The notes: generated by a model from the letters alone, not told the origin. A stretch of 16,604 nucleotides of DNA from Peptococcaceae bacterium (GCA_019415505.1 DXZC01000041.1:1-16604); one strand, 5' to 3'; counted from the first letter of the stretch, positions 1 through 8,198 are shown. A program made the numbers and translations.

Positions 1-71
1 CATTATGGGTGAATAATTTGTTAAGTTTCTTTAATTGCAAAGAAAAAAGATAAAAATTAATAAGTTCCCTG

Positions 72-106
72 CTCCGGCGGGAGGTAAAAATTGCCTCCCG
101 CTAGAG
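72..106. promoter_or_regulatory. Hairpin in the leader of acsC
   Basis: An 8-bp perfect GC-rich stem is visible: GCGGGAGG at 77-84 pairs with CCTCCCGC at 94-101 around a 9-base loop. It extends outward by one G-T pair, one mismatch and three more pairs (CTC 72-74 with GAG 104-106). No T-run follows directly; the nearest is TTTTT at 123-127. It could be a partial terminator or a processing/stability element between acsC and the preceding, unseen gene. Which of these applies is inference. Confidence 0.55.
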
Positions 107-146
107 TAATGATAGAAAACAATTTTTGAAAGGAGTTGTGTATTGA

Positions 147-1472
147 ATGGGATTGACAGGTTTGGCTATTTACAAAAACTTGCCTAAGAAAAACTGTAAC
201 GAATGCGGCGTACCTACTTGCTTGGCATTTGCTATGGCTTTGGCAGCAGGTAAAGCATCTTTAGATGCTTGCCCTTATGTAACTGATGAAGCGAGAGAAG
301 CTTTGGACTCTGCTTCCGCGCCCCCCATTAAATTGGTTAAAGTTGGTGTTGGTGAAAAAGAAATGGAATTAGGTGACGAAACTGAATTGTTCCGTCATGA
401 CAAAACATTCTTCCATCCCACAGCCATGGCTTTCGCTTTGGATGACAACGCTGCTGATTTGGACGCTAAAATTGACGAAATCGTTGATTTGCAATTCGAC
501 CGTGTTGGTCAACACTACACTGTAGAACTGGTCGCTTTAAAGAACGCTTCTGGCGACGCTGCTACTTTTGCTGCTGCTGCTGAAAAGGTTGCTGCAAAAA
601 TTGCTGTAGTTCTCATGGCAGACGATGCTGCTGTTCAGAGTGCTGCTTTGGACAAAATCGCTGCTGAAAAACCGTTGGTATACGCTGCTACCGAAGCTAA
701 CTATGAAGCTATGGTAGAAGTTGCCAAAAAATATGAAGTTCCCTTGGCCGTTTATGCTGAAGGGCTTGAAGCCTTGGATGCTTTGGTAGAAAAAATTCAT
801 GGTTTGGGCTACAAAGAACTGGTGCTGGATCCCGGCAGCCGTGAAACCGCTAAGGTATTGGCTGATATGACTCAGATCAGAAGATTGGCTGTTAAAAAAC
901 GTCATCGTCCCTTTGGTTATCCCACCATCGCTTTCACTTCCGAAGAACCCGGTTTGGACGAAGTTCTCCAGGCTAACGCTTATGTTGCCAAATATGCCAG
1001 CATCGTAGTGATGAAGGGCACCAACAAAGCTGATATTATGCCTATCCTCTCTTGGAGACAAAATGTTTATACAGATCCTCAGAAACCCGTTGCTGTTGTA
1101 CCTAAACTCTATGAAATCGGTGCAGTTAACGAAAATTCTCCTCTGTATATTACTACCAACTTCTCCTTGTCTTACTACAGCGTAGAAGGCGAAGTAGAAG
1201 CTAGCCGTATTCCTTCCTACATTATCCCCATCGACACCGATGGTACCTCAGTATTGACTGCTTGGGCCGCTGGTAAATTTGGTGGCGAACACATTGCTGC
1301 AGCAATGAAAGAATACGACATGGAATCCAAGGTTTCCCATAGAAAAGTTATCATCCCCGGTTTCGTAGCTGTTATTGCTGCTAAACTCAAAGATGAAAGC
1401 GGCTGGGAAGTTATTGTTGGACCCAAAGAAGCTTCTGGTATCTCTAGCTTTGCCAAAGCTAACTTTGCATAA
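147..1472 (+). CDS. acsC: Corrinoid iron-sulfur protein, large (gamma) subunit AcsC
   Basis: This is the large subunit of CFeSP, the soluble cobamide protein that takes the methyl group from methyltetrahydrofolate and passes it to acetyl-CoA synthase in the Wood-Ljungdahl pathway. The N-terminal [4Fe-4S] domain shows Cys17, Cys20, Cys25 and Cys42 in the family spacing C-x2-C-x4-C-x16-C (NCNECGVPTC). A TIM-barrel-like middle follows, and the C-terminal corrinoid-binding part contains the conserved IPGFVAVIAAKL and VGPKEASGI stretches. At 441 residues it is full length for the family (about 445). The ATG is chosen because AAAGGAG lies at 129-135. It opens the visible part of the acs operon; RACo, its activator, begins 28 bases after its stop. 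Codon use is strongly biased (many GCT and CCC codons), as expected for an abundant protein. Identification is near certain. Confidence 0.97.
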   Translation: MGLTGLAIYKNLPKKNCNECGVPTCLAFAMALAAGKASLDACPYVTDEAREALDSASAPPIKLVKVGVGEKEMELGDETELFRHDKTFFHPTAMAFALDDNAADLDAKIDEIVDLQFDRVGQHYTVELVALKNASGDAATFAAAAEKVAAKIAVVLMADDAAVQSAALDKIAAEKPLVYAATEANYEAMVEVAKKYEVPLAVYAEGLEALDALVEKIHGLGYKELVLDPGSRETAKVLADMTQIRRLAVKKRHRPFGYPTIAFTSEEPGLDEVLQANAYVAKYASIVVMKGTNKADIMPILSWRQNVYTDPQKPVAVVPKLYEIGAVNENSPLYITTNFSLSYYSVEGEVEASRIPSYIIPIDTDGTSVLTAWAAGKFGGEHIAAAMKEYDMESKVSHRKVIIPGFVAVIAAKLKDESGWEVIVGPKEASGISSFAKANFA

Positions 1473-1500
1473 TTGACATCATAAAGAAACAGGTGATTTT

Positions 1501-3399
1501 GTGGAAAAAATTCAAGTTACGATAATGCCTGAAAACATTCAAGTGGAAGTTGAAAAAGGCAGTACGATTTGGGAAGCTGCACAAGCTGCAGACATTTCTA
1601 TTAAAAGTTCTTGCGGAGGTCAGGGAACTTGCGGCAGATGCGCCGTTAAGGTCTTAGACGGTAAGGTAAGTGGTGGAGATGGTAATATCTCCAAATCTAA
1701 GAAGGCAGAAGGCTATATTTTAGGCTGCACTGCTGTAATTGAGGAACCCATTACCGTTGAAATACCCGAATCTTCCCGATTACATGAACATCAGGTACTT
1801 CTTGATGATTCCGCTGATGGTATTATTAAAGAAAGTACTTTAGGAGATTTGGGACTGGACGATGCTCCCATGGTGAAAAAGGTACAGCTCACTTTGAGTG
1901 AACCTACTTTAACGGAAAATGCCAGTGACTTCAGTAGACTTTCAACTGAGTTAAGCGCTAACTTGAATGTTGACGATATCACTATTTCTTATGCGGCTTT
2001 AAAAACTCTACCTTTAAAGGTTAGAGAAGATAACTGGAAAGTTACTGTTACCTGTTTAATGCATAGTAATTCTGTTGAAATTATCCGGGTAGAAGCAGGC
2101 CATGTAGATACACCGCCATACGGTATTGCCTTGGATATTGGTACAACTACCGTAGTTGTAGGCTTAGTGGATTTAATTACCGGTAATATGGTACGCCAGG
2201 CTGGTACATTTAACCGCCAAGCCAATATGGGTGATGATGTTATTTCTCGTATTGTTTATACTGAAGAAGAAAAGGATGGTTTAGCCAAAATACAAGAAGT
2301 TGTTATTGAGACTATTAACGATCTTTTAGATGAAGTATACGAAGGCGAGGGTATAACAGCAGATGATGTTTCCGTTATGATGGTAGCGGCTAATACTACT
2401 ATGATTCATCTCTTCTTGGGTATTGAATCGTCGTTTATTCGTCGCGAACCTTATATTCCCGGTGCGGCAGCTGTACCTGTAATTAAAGCTAAGGATCTTG
2501 GCCTTAAAATTGCAGGCGATGGCGAAGTAACTTGTTTCCCTGCTGTTGCCAGCTATGTTGGCGGCGATATTGTTTCCGGTGCCCTGCTTACGGGCATTGA
2601 AAAACAAGAGGAAATTTGGTTGTTTATTGACATCGGTACCAACGGCGAAATGGTTCTGGGGAATAATGAATGGTTAATGTGCTGTGCTTGTTCCGCTGGA
2701 CCAGCCTTTGAAGGCGGTGGCATTACTTATGGTATGCGTGCCATGGATGGCGCTATTGAAAAGGTTGATATTGACCAGGATAACGACTATTCTGTTTCTT
2801 ATGCCACAGTGAACAATGCCTCACCAGTAGGTATCTGCGGCTCTGGCTTGATTGACTGCCTTTCTAAATTAAGAAAGGCGGGCATAATCAACCGTCAGGG
2901 TAAAATGCAGAAGGTTGATACTTGGCGTATGCGGCAGGGTGAAGAAGGTCCTGAATTTGTGCTAGCTTCCGCTGCGGAATCAGGCATAAATAAGGATATT
3001 ACCATCAGTGAAGCTGATGTTGAAAACCTAATTCGTGCCAAAGGAGCTGTTTTTGCCGGCATTCGTGTAATGCTTAATAAAATGCAACTCCCTGTGGAAG
3101 TTATCAGCAAAATATTAATTGGCGGCGGCTTTGGTAATTACCTTAATTTGCGTGATTCCATCCGTATTGGTTTATTGCCGGATATGGCTGCTGAGCAATA
3201 TGAATTCATAGGTAATAGTTCCCTGAAAGGCGCCCACAAGGCGTTACTTTCCAGAAATACTTTTGAACACAGTGTAGAGTTAGGTAGAAGCCTTACTTAT
3301 TTGGAACTGTCTGACGGGAACGAATTCTACGATGAGTATGTACAGGCAATGTTCTTGCCCCATACTGACATGACTCTCTTCCCTTCGGTAGAGGACTAA
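1501..3399 (+). CDS. acsV: RACo-type ATP-dependent reductive activator of CFeSP
   Basis: The gene encodes a 632-residue protein of the RACo family (ferredoxin domain plus DUF4445/ASKHA domain). RACo uses ATP hydrolysis to reduce accidentally oxidised Co(II) in CFeSP back to Co(I). Seen here: an N-terminal plant-type [2Fe-2S] domain with Cys38, Cys44, Cys47 and Cys76 (SSCGGQGTCGRC, then GC), a linker of about 110 residues, then an ASKHA-fold ATPase with the phosphate motifs DIGTTTVVVGL and DIGTNGEM, the conserved CSAGPAFEGGGI, GICGSGLID and GGGFGN. The start is GTG at 1501 with AGGTGA at 1491-1496. It lies between the two CFeSP subunit genes, which fits its substrate. Homologous DUF4445 activators serve methanol and methylamine corrinoid proteins, but the context argues for CFeSP. 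The symbol acsV is used for this gene in some acetogens. Confidence 0.93.
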   Translation: MEKIQVTIMPENIQVEVEKGSTIWEAAQAADISIKSSCGGQGTCGRCAVKVLDGKVSGGDGNISKSKKAEGYILGCTAVIEEPITVEIPESSRLHEHQVLLDDSADGIIKESTLGDLGLDDAPMVKKVQLTLSEPTLTENASDFSRLSTELSANLNVDDITISYAALKTLPLKVREDNWKVTVTCLMHSNSVEIIRVEAGHVDTPPYGIALDIGTTTVVVGLVDLITGNMVRQAGTFNRQANMGDDVISRIVYTEEEKDGLAKIQEVVIETINDLLDEVYEGEGITADDVSVMMVAANTTMIHLFLGIESSFIRREPYIPGAAAVPVIKAKDLGLKIAGDGEVTCFPAVASYVGGDIVSGALLTGIEKQEEIWLFIDIGTNGEMVLGNNEWLMCCACSAGPAFEGGGITYGMRAMDGAIEKVDIDQDNDYSVSYATVNNASPVGICGSGLIDCLSKLRKAGIINRQGKMQKVDTWRMRQGEEGPEFVLASAAESGINKDITISEADVENLIRAKGAVFAGIRVMLNKMQLPVEVISKILIGGGFGNYLNLRDSIRIGLLPDMAAEQYEFIGNSSLKGAHKALLSRNTFEHSVELGRSLTYLELSDGNEFYDEYVQAMFLPHTDMTLFPSVED

Positions 3400-3415
3400 G
3401 AAAGGATGTTATTTT

Positions 3416-4168
3416 ATGTCTAAGCACATAGCATTAGTCGGAAAAGGCGGCGTCGGTAAAACGACTCTGACTACAATGATTTGCCGTTATTTGGATGAAA
3501 ACAAAAAGGGCGTAATTTTGGCGGTTGATGCTGACCCCAATGCTAACTTAAGTGAAGCCTTGGGTATGGAGGATACTGAAACTATCTCCGAAATAGTTGA
3601 AGACATGAAACGTCCGGGAACTGTCCCCCAGGGCATGTCCAAAGAGAAGTATATCGAGTCCAGACTATTTGAAACTTTGGTGGAAGGGGATTCCATTGAT
3701 TTAATGGTAATGGGCGGTCCCCAGGGACCGGGATGCTACTGTTATGCCAATGACCTTTTGCGTAAGCATATTGAGAATTTGGAAAAAAACTATGACTATT
3801 TAGTCATAGATAGCGAAGCTGGCATGGAGCATATTAGCCGCAGAACAATTCAGGATGTGGATATTATGTTTATTGTGAGCGACGCTTCAGCACGTGGTGT
3901 TCGCACCGTTACCAGAATTAAAGAGTTAATTAATTCCCTGAAAACTAAAGTAGGAAAGCTTTATCTAATAATTACTAAGGCATCGGATGAGTTGATTGCG
4001 GATTTACAAGCTGAAATTGACAAAACCGGAGTGGAAATGCTAGGTTACATTCCTTTTGACGAGGAAGTGCTGAAGTACGACTCTCAGGGTCGCCCTTTAG
4101 CTGATTTACCATCTGACTCCGCGTTGGTAAAATCGTCCTTTGCTTTACTGGATAAAATAAATTTATAA
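3416..4168 (+). CDS. acsF: AcsF/CooC-type nickel-insertion ATPase
   Basis: This 250-residue P-loop ATPase belongs to the MinD/CooC family, whose members promote nickel insertion into carbon monoxide dehydrogenase (CooC) or acetyl-CoA synthase (AcsF). The deviant Walker A motif GKGGVGKTT spans residues 9-17. The family's signature C-x-C (CYC, Cys107 and Cys109), which holds the metal at the dimer interface, is present in GPGCYCYAND. The second nucleotide motif YLVIDSEAGMEHISR lies near residue 128. An AAAGGA site precedes the ATG. Its place inside the acs operon favours AcsF over CooC, but the two cannot be told apart by sequence reading alone. Its own target (acsB or cooS/acsA) is not in the window and should lie upstream. 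Confidence 0.88.
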   Translation: MSKHIALVGKGGVGKTTLTTMICRYLDENKKGVILAVDADPNANLSEALGMEDTETISEIVEDMKRPGTVPQGMSKEKYIESRLFETLVEGDSIDLMVMGGPQGPGCYCYANDLLRKHIENLEKNYDYLVIDSEAGMEHISRRTIQDVDIMFIVSDASARGVRTVTRIKELINSLKTKVGKLYLIITKASDELIADLQAEIDKTGVEMLGYIPFDEEVLKYDSQGRPLADLPSDSALVKSSFALLDKINL

Positions 4169-4199
4169 TTGAATTGCAAATTCTGAAAGGAGCGTAAAA

Positions 4200-5159
4200 A
4201 TGGCTGTACAAATCATGAAGGAAAGATATGCCGGCACAGTTGGCTCTGTAAAGCTTGGCGCTACCGCTGAAGAAGGCGGTACTCGTGGCGTTAGTCTTAC
4301 AGTCGGCGGTGAAGGAACCCTTCCTTTCCAACATTATGAAGGTGAAAACCCCAATCGTCCCATCGTTGCCATGGAAGTTAACTCCATGGATCCCAACTGG
4401 AACGAAAATCTGAAAAAAGCTATTGAAGTAGACCTTAGCGATCCTGTTGCTTGGGCAAAATATAACAAAGAAGTAGGTGCTGACGCTATCTACTTGAAAT
4501 TAGACTCTGCCGATCCCGATAACGGTGGCGATTCTCCGGAAAAATTGGCCCAGTTGGTTAAAGACATTTTGGCCGCTGTTGACCTGCCCTTGATCGTTGC
4601 TGGTTGCGGTAATGCCGAAATCGACCAGGAAGTTTTAATGGCTGTTGCCGAAGCCGCTAAAGGCGAAAACATCCTCATCGGTGAAGCTGAAACCGAAAAC
4701 TACAAGTCTTTGGTTGCCGCTTGCTTATCCAACGGACATAGCATTATTGCTAAATCCCCCTTGGACATCAACATCTGCAAACAGTTGAACATTTTGATTA
4801 AAGAAATGAATATGCCCGCAGATAAAATCGTTATTGACCCCTTGGTATCCAGCGTTGGTTATGGTATTGAATATGCTTATACCATTATGGAACGTGGCCG
4901 CATGGGCGGTCTCCAGGGTGACAAAGAATTGGCTATGCCTCTGATCGCTGCCGTTGGTTTTGAAAGCTGGCGTCAGAAAGAAGCCTGGGGCGATACCGAT
5001 GAATTCCCCGGCTGGGGCGAACAAGCAGAACGTGGTCCCGCATGGGAAGCTACCACTGCTGCTGCCTGCCTCCAAGGCGGTACCGATATTCTGTTGATGA
5101 GACATCCTGAAGCTGTAAAAGCTGTTAAAAGACATATTGACACTTTAATGGCTAAATAA
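4200..5159 (+). CDS. acsD: Corrinoid iron-sulfur protein, small (delta) subunit AcsD
   Basis: This is the small subunit of CFeSP, a TIM-barrel protein that pairs with AcsC and helps hold and cap the corrinoid. The 319-residue length matches the family (about 320). Family landmarks are FQHYEGENPNRP near residue 42, MEVNSMDP, the LPLIVAGCGN strand, DPLVSSVGYGIEYAYT and a C-terminal AACLQGGTDILLMRHPEAV. A GAAAGGAG site lies 7 bases before the ATG. It follows the maturation ATPase by 31 bases and precedes acsE by 51 bases, with no terminator in either gap, so it is co-transcribed. It shares the GCT/CCC-rich codon use of acsC and acsE. Identification is secure from sequence and context. Confidence 0.96.
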   Translation: MAVQIMKERYAGTVGSVKLGATAEEGGTRGVSLTVGGEGTLPFQHYEGENPNRPIVAMEVNSMDPNWNENLKKAIEVDLSDPVAWAKYNKEVGADAIYLKLDSADPDNGGDSPEKLAQLVKDILAAVDLPLIVAGCGNAEIDQEVLMAVAEAAKGENILIGEAETENYKSLVAACLSNGHSIIAKSPLDINICKQLNILIKEMNMPADKIVIDPLVSSVGYGIEYAYTIMERGRMGGLQGDKELAMPLIAAVGFESWRQKEAWGDTDEFPGWGEQAERGPAWEATTAAACLQGGTDILLMRHPEAVKAVKRHIDTLMAK

Positions 5160-5210
5160 GAGATAATATAGCTACTTATATTTATATTTTAAAGAACGGA
5201 GGCCTCTGAT

Positions 5211-6020
5211 ATGAAAATTATTGGTGAAAGATGTAATGGTATGTTCTTGGATGTTCGTGAATCCATCCAGAACAGAGACCCCAAAGCCATTCAGGAATGG
5301 GCTGTTAAACAGGAAAAAATGGGCGCTGACTGGATTGACTTGAATGCTGGTCCCGCTTGCGCTAATGAAGAAGAACGCGTTGCCGCCATGAAATGGATGG
5401 TTGAAGTTGTTCAGGAAGTTACCAAACTTCCCTTGGCTCTTGACTCCACAAACTATGATGCAATCGAAGAAGGTTTGAAACTCTGCAAAGATAAGACCAA
5501 CGCTTTGATTAACTCTGTTCCTGCTGAACAGGAAAAAATGGATAGAGTATTTGCCATGGCCGCCGAATATGGCGCTAAAGTTGTTTGCTTAACCATGGAC
5601 GCTAAAGGCGTTCCTCAAGAAGCTGACAGCCGTGTTGCCTTGGCTATGGAATTGGTTGCCAATGCTGATGCTTATGGCGTACCTTCTGAAGACTTGTATA
5701 TCGATCCCTTGATCCTTCCCTGCAATGTTGCTCAATTCCATTGCCCTGAAGTTTTGAAAGCTTTGGCTCAAATTAAAACTTTGGCAGATCCTGCTCCTCA
5801 TACTGTTTTGGGTCTCTCCAATGTTTCCCAGAAATCCCCCGACCGTTCCTTGCTCAATAGAACTTATCTCGCAATGGGCGCTTCCTGCGGCTTAGACGCA
5901 GTTATCGCTGATCCTTGCGACGATGCTTTGATGGAAGTTGCTGCTTCCACTGAAGTTCTCTTGAACAAAAAAATCTATGCTGATTCCTACGTTAAAGTAT
6001 ATCGCGAAAAGAATCTCTAA
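5211..6020 (+). CDS. acsE: Methyltetrahydrofolate:CFeSP methyltransferase AcsE
   Basis: AcsE moves the methyl group from 5-methyltetrahydrofolate to Co(I) of CFeSP, joining the methyl and carbonyl branches of the pathway. The 269-residue protein is a single pterin-binding TIM barrel, close to the usual 262. Visible pterin-site motifs are IGERCNGMF (residues 4-12), DLNAGPA (43-49), LDSTN (77-81), INSVPAE (100-106) and GLSNVSQ (201-207). The Asn in the last one (N204) matches the residue that hydrogen-bonds N5 of folate in the characterised enzyme. The start has GGAGG at about 5199-5203. It is the last gene of the operon: a strong terminator begins 17 bases after its stop. Related MetH-type domains are ruled out by context and length. 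Confidence 0.96.
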   Translation: MKIIGERCNGMFLDVRESIQNRDPKAIQEWAVKQEKMGADWIDLNAGPACANEEERVAAMKWMVEVVQEVTKLPLALDSTNYDAIEEGLKLCKDKTNALINSVPAEQEKMDRVFAMAAEYGAKVVCLTMDAKGVPQEADSRVALAMELVANADAYGVPSEDLYIDPLILPCNVAQFHCPEVLKALAQIKTLADPAPHTVLGLSNVSQKSPDRSLLNRTYLAMGASCGLDAVIADPCDDALMEVAASTEVLLNKKIYADSYVKVYREKNL

Positions 6021-6036
6021 GATTAAACGTCAACTA

Positions 6037-6077
6037 AAATACCCTGCACCTTATTACAGGTGCAGGGTATTTTTTTA
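6037..6077 (+). terminator. Intrinsic terminator of the acs operon
   Basis: A perfect stem pairs 6037-6050 (core ACCCTGCACC) with 6059-6072 (core GGTGCAGGGT) around an 8-base loop TTATTACA, and runs straight into a T-tract (6070-6076). This is a textbook Rho-independent terminator and marks the right end of the acs transcript. Confidence 0.95.
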
Positions 6078-6171
6078 TTTGTCTTATCTCGTCGTAATAT
6101 TATGTTAGATAATGTAAGTAACAGTTATCATTTCTAAGATGTAGCATTACAATTAGGGTCCGCCTTGGTAA

Positions 6172-6321
6172 CTATGCTTTTGAGATAAATAGCCATGTGT
6201 CCAATGCATATACAGGATTTGAGCTGTGCAAGTACATAAAAACGTAGTGCAATATACTGGCGCTCAAAAAGGAAGTCAATACAATTATAATTATGGATAA
6301 AGATTTATTTTTGACAACCAA
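6172..6321 (-). other. Open fragment reading as a membrane-spanning peptide
   Basis: The minus-strand frame from a possible TTG (6321) to TAG (6172-6174) reads 49 residues. It has a basic start (VVKNKSLS), a hydrophobic run (IIIIVLTSFLSASILHYVF) and a tail ending in DTWLFISKA. The only Shine-Dalgarno-like bases are a weak AAGG upstream of the TTG. The same frame stays open for 27 codons up to the next stop codon. It may be the front end of a decayed membrane-protein gene or chance. I do not recognise a family. Confidence 0.2.
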
Positions 6322-6389
6322 TTCTGCCTTCAATATGAATTCATGAGATTATAATGCTCACTTATAATACATTATTAACAACCCTAAAT

Positions 6390-6539
6390 TTATAACAGTT
6401 TCCCAGTATTAGGTTGGAAATAAAAGTATGCGTCCATATTACGGCCACAGTACCCACCGGCATAAATAAACAAGGGCAAATCAGCATGTCTAGAGGCGAC
6501 ACTGGAACTTAAAAAAAGCCAGTATTTTCTCAGCCAAAT
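6390..6539 (-). other. Open fragment just downstream of the lipoprotein gene
   Basis: Between an in-frame stop (6540-6542) and a TAA (6390-6392), the minus strand reads 49 residues of protein-like composition, including LPLFIYAGGYCGRNMDAYFY and a tail PNTGKLL. There is no ATG near its front and no ribosome binding site, so it is more likely a gene remnant than a gene. It lies 5 bases after the lipoprotein stop in a different frame. It could be a relic of a paralogue or of a former downstream gene. I recognise no family. Confidence 0.25.
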
Positions 6540-6544
6540 TTATC

Positions 6545-7456
6545 TTATTCTATCATAGGATTAACCTTCCATTTATCCTGATGATTATCAAGAATGTTTA
6601 GTACCTCCTCATAAAGGTTATAAGGGGTAATATAGGCCGCATAAAAATTTACAGCCACAAGACTGGTTTCATCAGTCAGTCGAAAAATATGCACATGATT
6701 ATAGTCGTTAAATATTTTCTCTTTGCCGTCTTCATGATAGCTGTTGATGTTTATGTAATCATCATGGTCGTTAATATTCTGAACATATTCTGTAATAGGC
6801 GCTTCCTGCCACCCTTCTAAGTTGTTAAATGCCTTTTTAAGATCGGCAGTTAATGAATTGTCACTGTAACATTTAAAGTATTCAACTAATACCCATTCCT
6901 TGTCCCGTTTATATTCTGGTTCATCAAAATCCTTATCCCATTCAAGATAGTAACTGTCGCTAAGATAATGTGATAACCAAGCAGCTGGATCCTGGGTAAT
7001 TTCATTTTTATGCTTATTATATAATTCCTGGATATAGCTGTGGATCTTGACAAAGGAGCCTGCCGGCATATCACAACTTCCCTTATCTCCCCAAATAACC
7101 TCATTTTCAAATATGTAATATGAAGATGGTTCTGTTTCTTGGGGATTTTTTCCCTCAGAGCTTATTGTTATAAATATAGGCACGTCAGCGATATTATTCT
7201 GGCTATCATCCCTAATCTCCCAGTTTGCCTGGGCTATAATATCCGCTATTGGCTGGTACTCCGCCAAGGTAACACGCTGCCACCAACCTGAAAATACCTT
7301 ATCATCTCTTATGATTATATCCTTCTCCTGGGGAAATTTAATTGAGGACGTATCAACTTCATAGCCTGAGGGATCTTTAGCTTGGAAAATAGAAATGCAG
7401 CCTCCTAATAATAAGCTCAAACCTATACATAGTATAAAAGCAACCGGTCTTTTCAT
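6545..7456 (-). CDS. Lipoprotein of unknown function
   Basis: The gene encodes 303 residues with a clear lipoprotein signal: basic MKRP, a hydrophobic core, and the lipobox LGGC (residues 17-20). Cys20 should become the lipidated N-terminus, which would anchor the protein on the outer face of the membrane. The rest has no transmembrane segment and is rich in Asp, Glu, Asn and aromatic residues. Repeated Trp-containing stretches such as KVFSGWWQRVTLAEYQP, EWVLVEYFKCYSD and the closing DKWKVNPMIE resemble secreted clostridial proteins of unassigned families. AAGGAG lies 7 bases before the ATG. It stands alone, divergent from the next gene, with its own promoter at 7538-7566. No terminator is obvious downstream. 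I do not recognise a specific function. Confidence 0.85.
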   Translation of the reverse strand: MKRPVAFILCIGLSLLLGGCISIFQAKDPSGYEVDTSSIKFPQEKDIIIRDDKVFSGWWQRVTLAEYQPIADIIAQANWEIRDDSQNNIADVPIFITISSEGKNPQETEPSSYYIFENEVIWGDKGSCDMPAGSFVKIHSYIQELYNKHKNEITQDPAAWLSHYLSDSYYLEWDKDFDEPEYKRDKEWVLVEYFKCYSDNSLTADLKKAFNNLEGWQEAPITEYVQNINDHDDYININSYHEDGKEKIFNDYNHVHIFRLTDETSLVAVNFYAAYITPYNLYEEVLNILDNHQDKWKVNPMIE

Positions 7457-7537
7457 GTTGATCTCCTTAATTAGCTCGGCCTGTATTCACCAAATATCTA
7501 TAAAACAGTCCGGCAACACTCCGTTGGGCGCGTTTTA

Positions 7538-7566
7538 ATCATATCATAATAGTTTTTGAATGGCAA
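7538..7566 (-). promoter_or_regulatory. Promoter of the lipoprotein gene
   Basis: Read on the minus strand, TTGCCA (7561-7566) and TATGAT (7538-7543) are separated by exactly 17 bases, close to the sigma-A consensus. It lies about 80 bases upstream of the lipoprotein start. Confidence 0.6.
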
Positions 7567-7712
7567 CAACTATTTTTATATATTGAAATAATTGTCCGAA
7601 AATTTATTGTAAATTACCTGGCCTATATATGCCCTAATTGTCAAATAGTTCATTCTATTATTTTCGTGTTTTGGCATATGATATAGATAACACCATTTTT
7701 GCGAGGGATCAT

Positions 7713-8198
7713 ATGAAGAAAACTTGCTCTGTTATTTTGGCCGAGAATTATTGCAGCTTTAATAGCACCAGAGGCTTATTTATGAAACTTCCCAACGTTA
7801 TTAGGGATTTTGGTATTGGAAATTTATTAATTGGCACAGATAAGCAAGGGGAACTTAAAATACTTAAATATATTCTACATAAGAAAGAAGAATTAGGGGC
7901 AATAAGCATAACAGCGGTTATAGCTTCAGAAAAAAATATAATTAACTGGAGTGAAGAACAACGTGATTTATTTTTTGACCTAGTTACCCGTTGTGATAAA
8001 GAGCTTTTGCTAGCGCCGCCTATAGAGTCCCTGGAGACCTTTTATAAGAATTTGGTAATGCTTGATTTGGCCGATATCGTGATTTTAGTAGGCTCCGACC
8101 CTAATTTGGAATATATTATGAAAAAAAATGATAAACATTTTTTACGTTTTGACTCTTATAAGCAATGCTTAATACCCGATATTAGCCTGGCTCATTAG
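7713..8198 (+). CDS. Possible divergent YpsA/SLOG-fold protein
   Basis: The reading frame is open from a TTG at 7638, but the ATG at 7713 is preferred because GCGAGGGA lies just before it and no binding site precedes the TTG. This gives 161 residues. The pattern resembles the YpsA-like (DUF1273) branch of the SLOG nucleotide-binding fold: an early strand with Cys and Arg (YCSFNSTRG), a loop followed by an acidic helix (LLIGTDKQGELKIL), a strand (SITAVIAS), the NWSEEQRDLFFDLVTRCDK segment matching the W-x-E-x-x-Q helix and adjoining Asp of the family, and a late hydrophobic strand (LADIVILVGSD). The usual GGT loop after that strand is not seen (SDPNLEY instead), so ligand binding may be altered. 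Cellular role unknown; SLOG proteins are nucleotide-ligand binders. It overlaps the next, convergent gene by 17 bases. Confidence 0.6.
   Translation: MKKTCSVILAENYCSFNSTRGLFMKLPNVIRDFGIGNLLIGTDKQGELKILKYILHKKEELGAISITAVIASEKNIINWSEEQRDLFFDLVTRCDKELLLAPPIESLETFYKNLVMLDLADIVILVGSDPNLEYIMKKNDKHFLRFDSYKQCLIPDISLAH

Larger units (their letters stand above)
6078..6544. other. Gene-poor stretch with probable decayed coding DNA
   Basis: No intact gene is visible between the acs terminator and the lipoprotein gene. The base composition is AT-rich. Two minus-strand fragments (6390-6539 and 6172-6321) read as plausible protein over about 49 codons each but lack an ATG start. I recognise no transposase, tRNA or repeat here. 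Confidence 0.5.

Noticed and set aside
537..1061. A 174-codon open frame antisense to acsC
   Set aside because: It mirrors the strongly biased GCT/GAA/AAA codon use of acsC. Its translation is Ser/Phe-rich without any domain, and no proper ribosome binding site was seen.
3975..5135. Two further minus-strand frames (119 and 136 codons) opposite the ATPase gene and acsD
   Set aside because: Both are antisense to secure genes, lack recognisable motifs and have no supporting ribosome binding sites.
7638..7712. TTG start for the SLOG-like gene giving 25 more residues
   Set aside because: No ribosome binding site precedes the TTG, while the ATG at 7713 has GCGAGGGA at suitable distance and starts directly before the first predicted strand.
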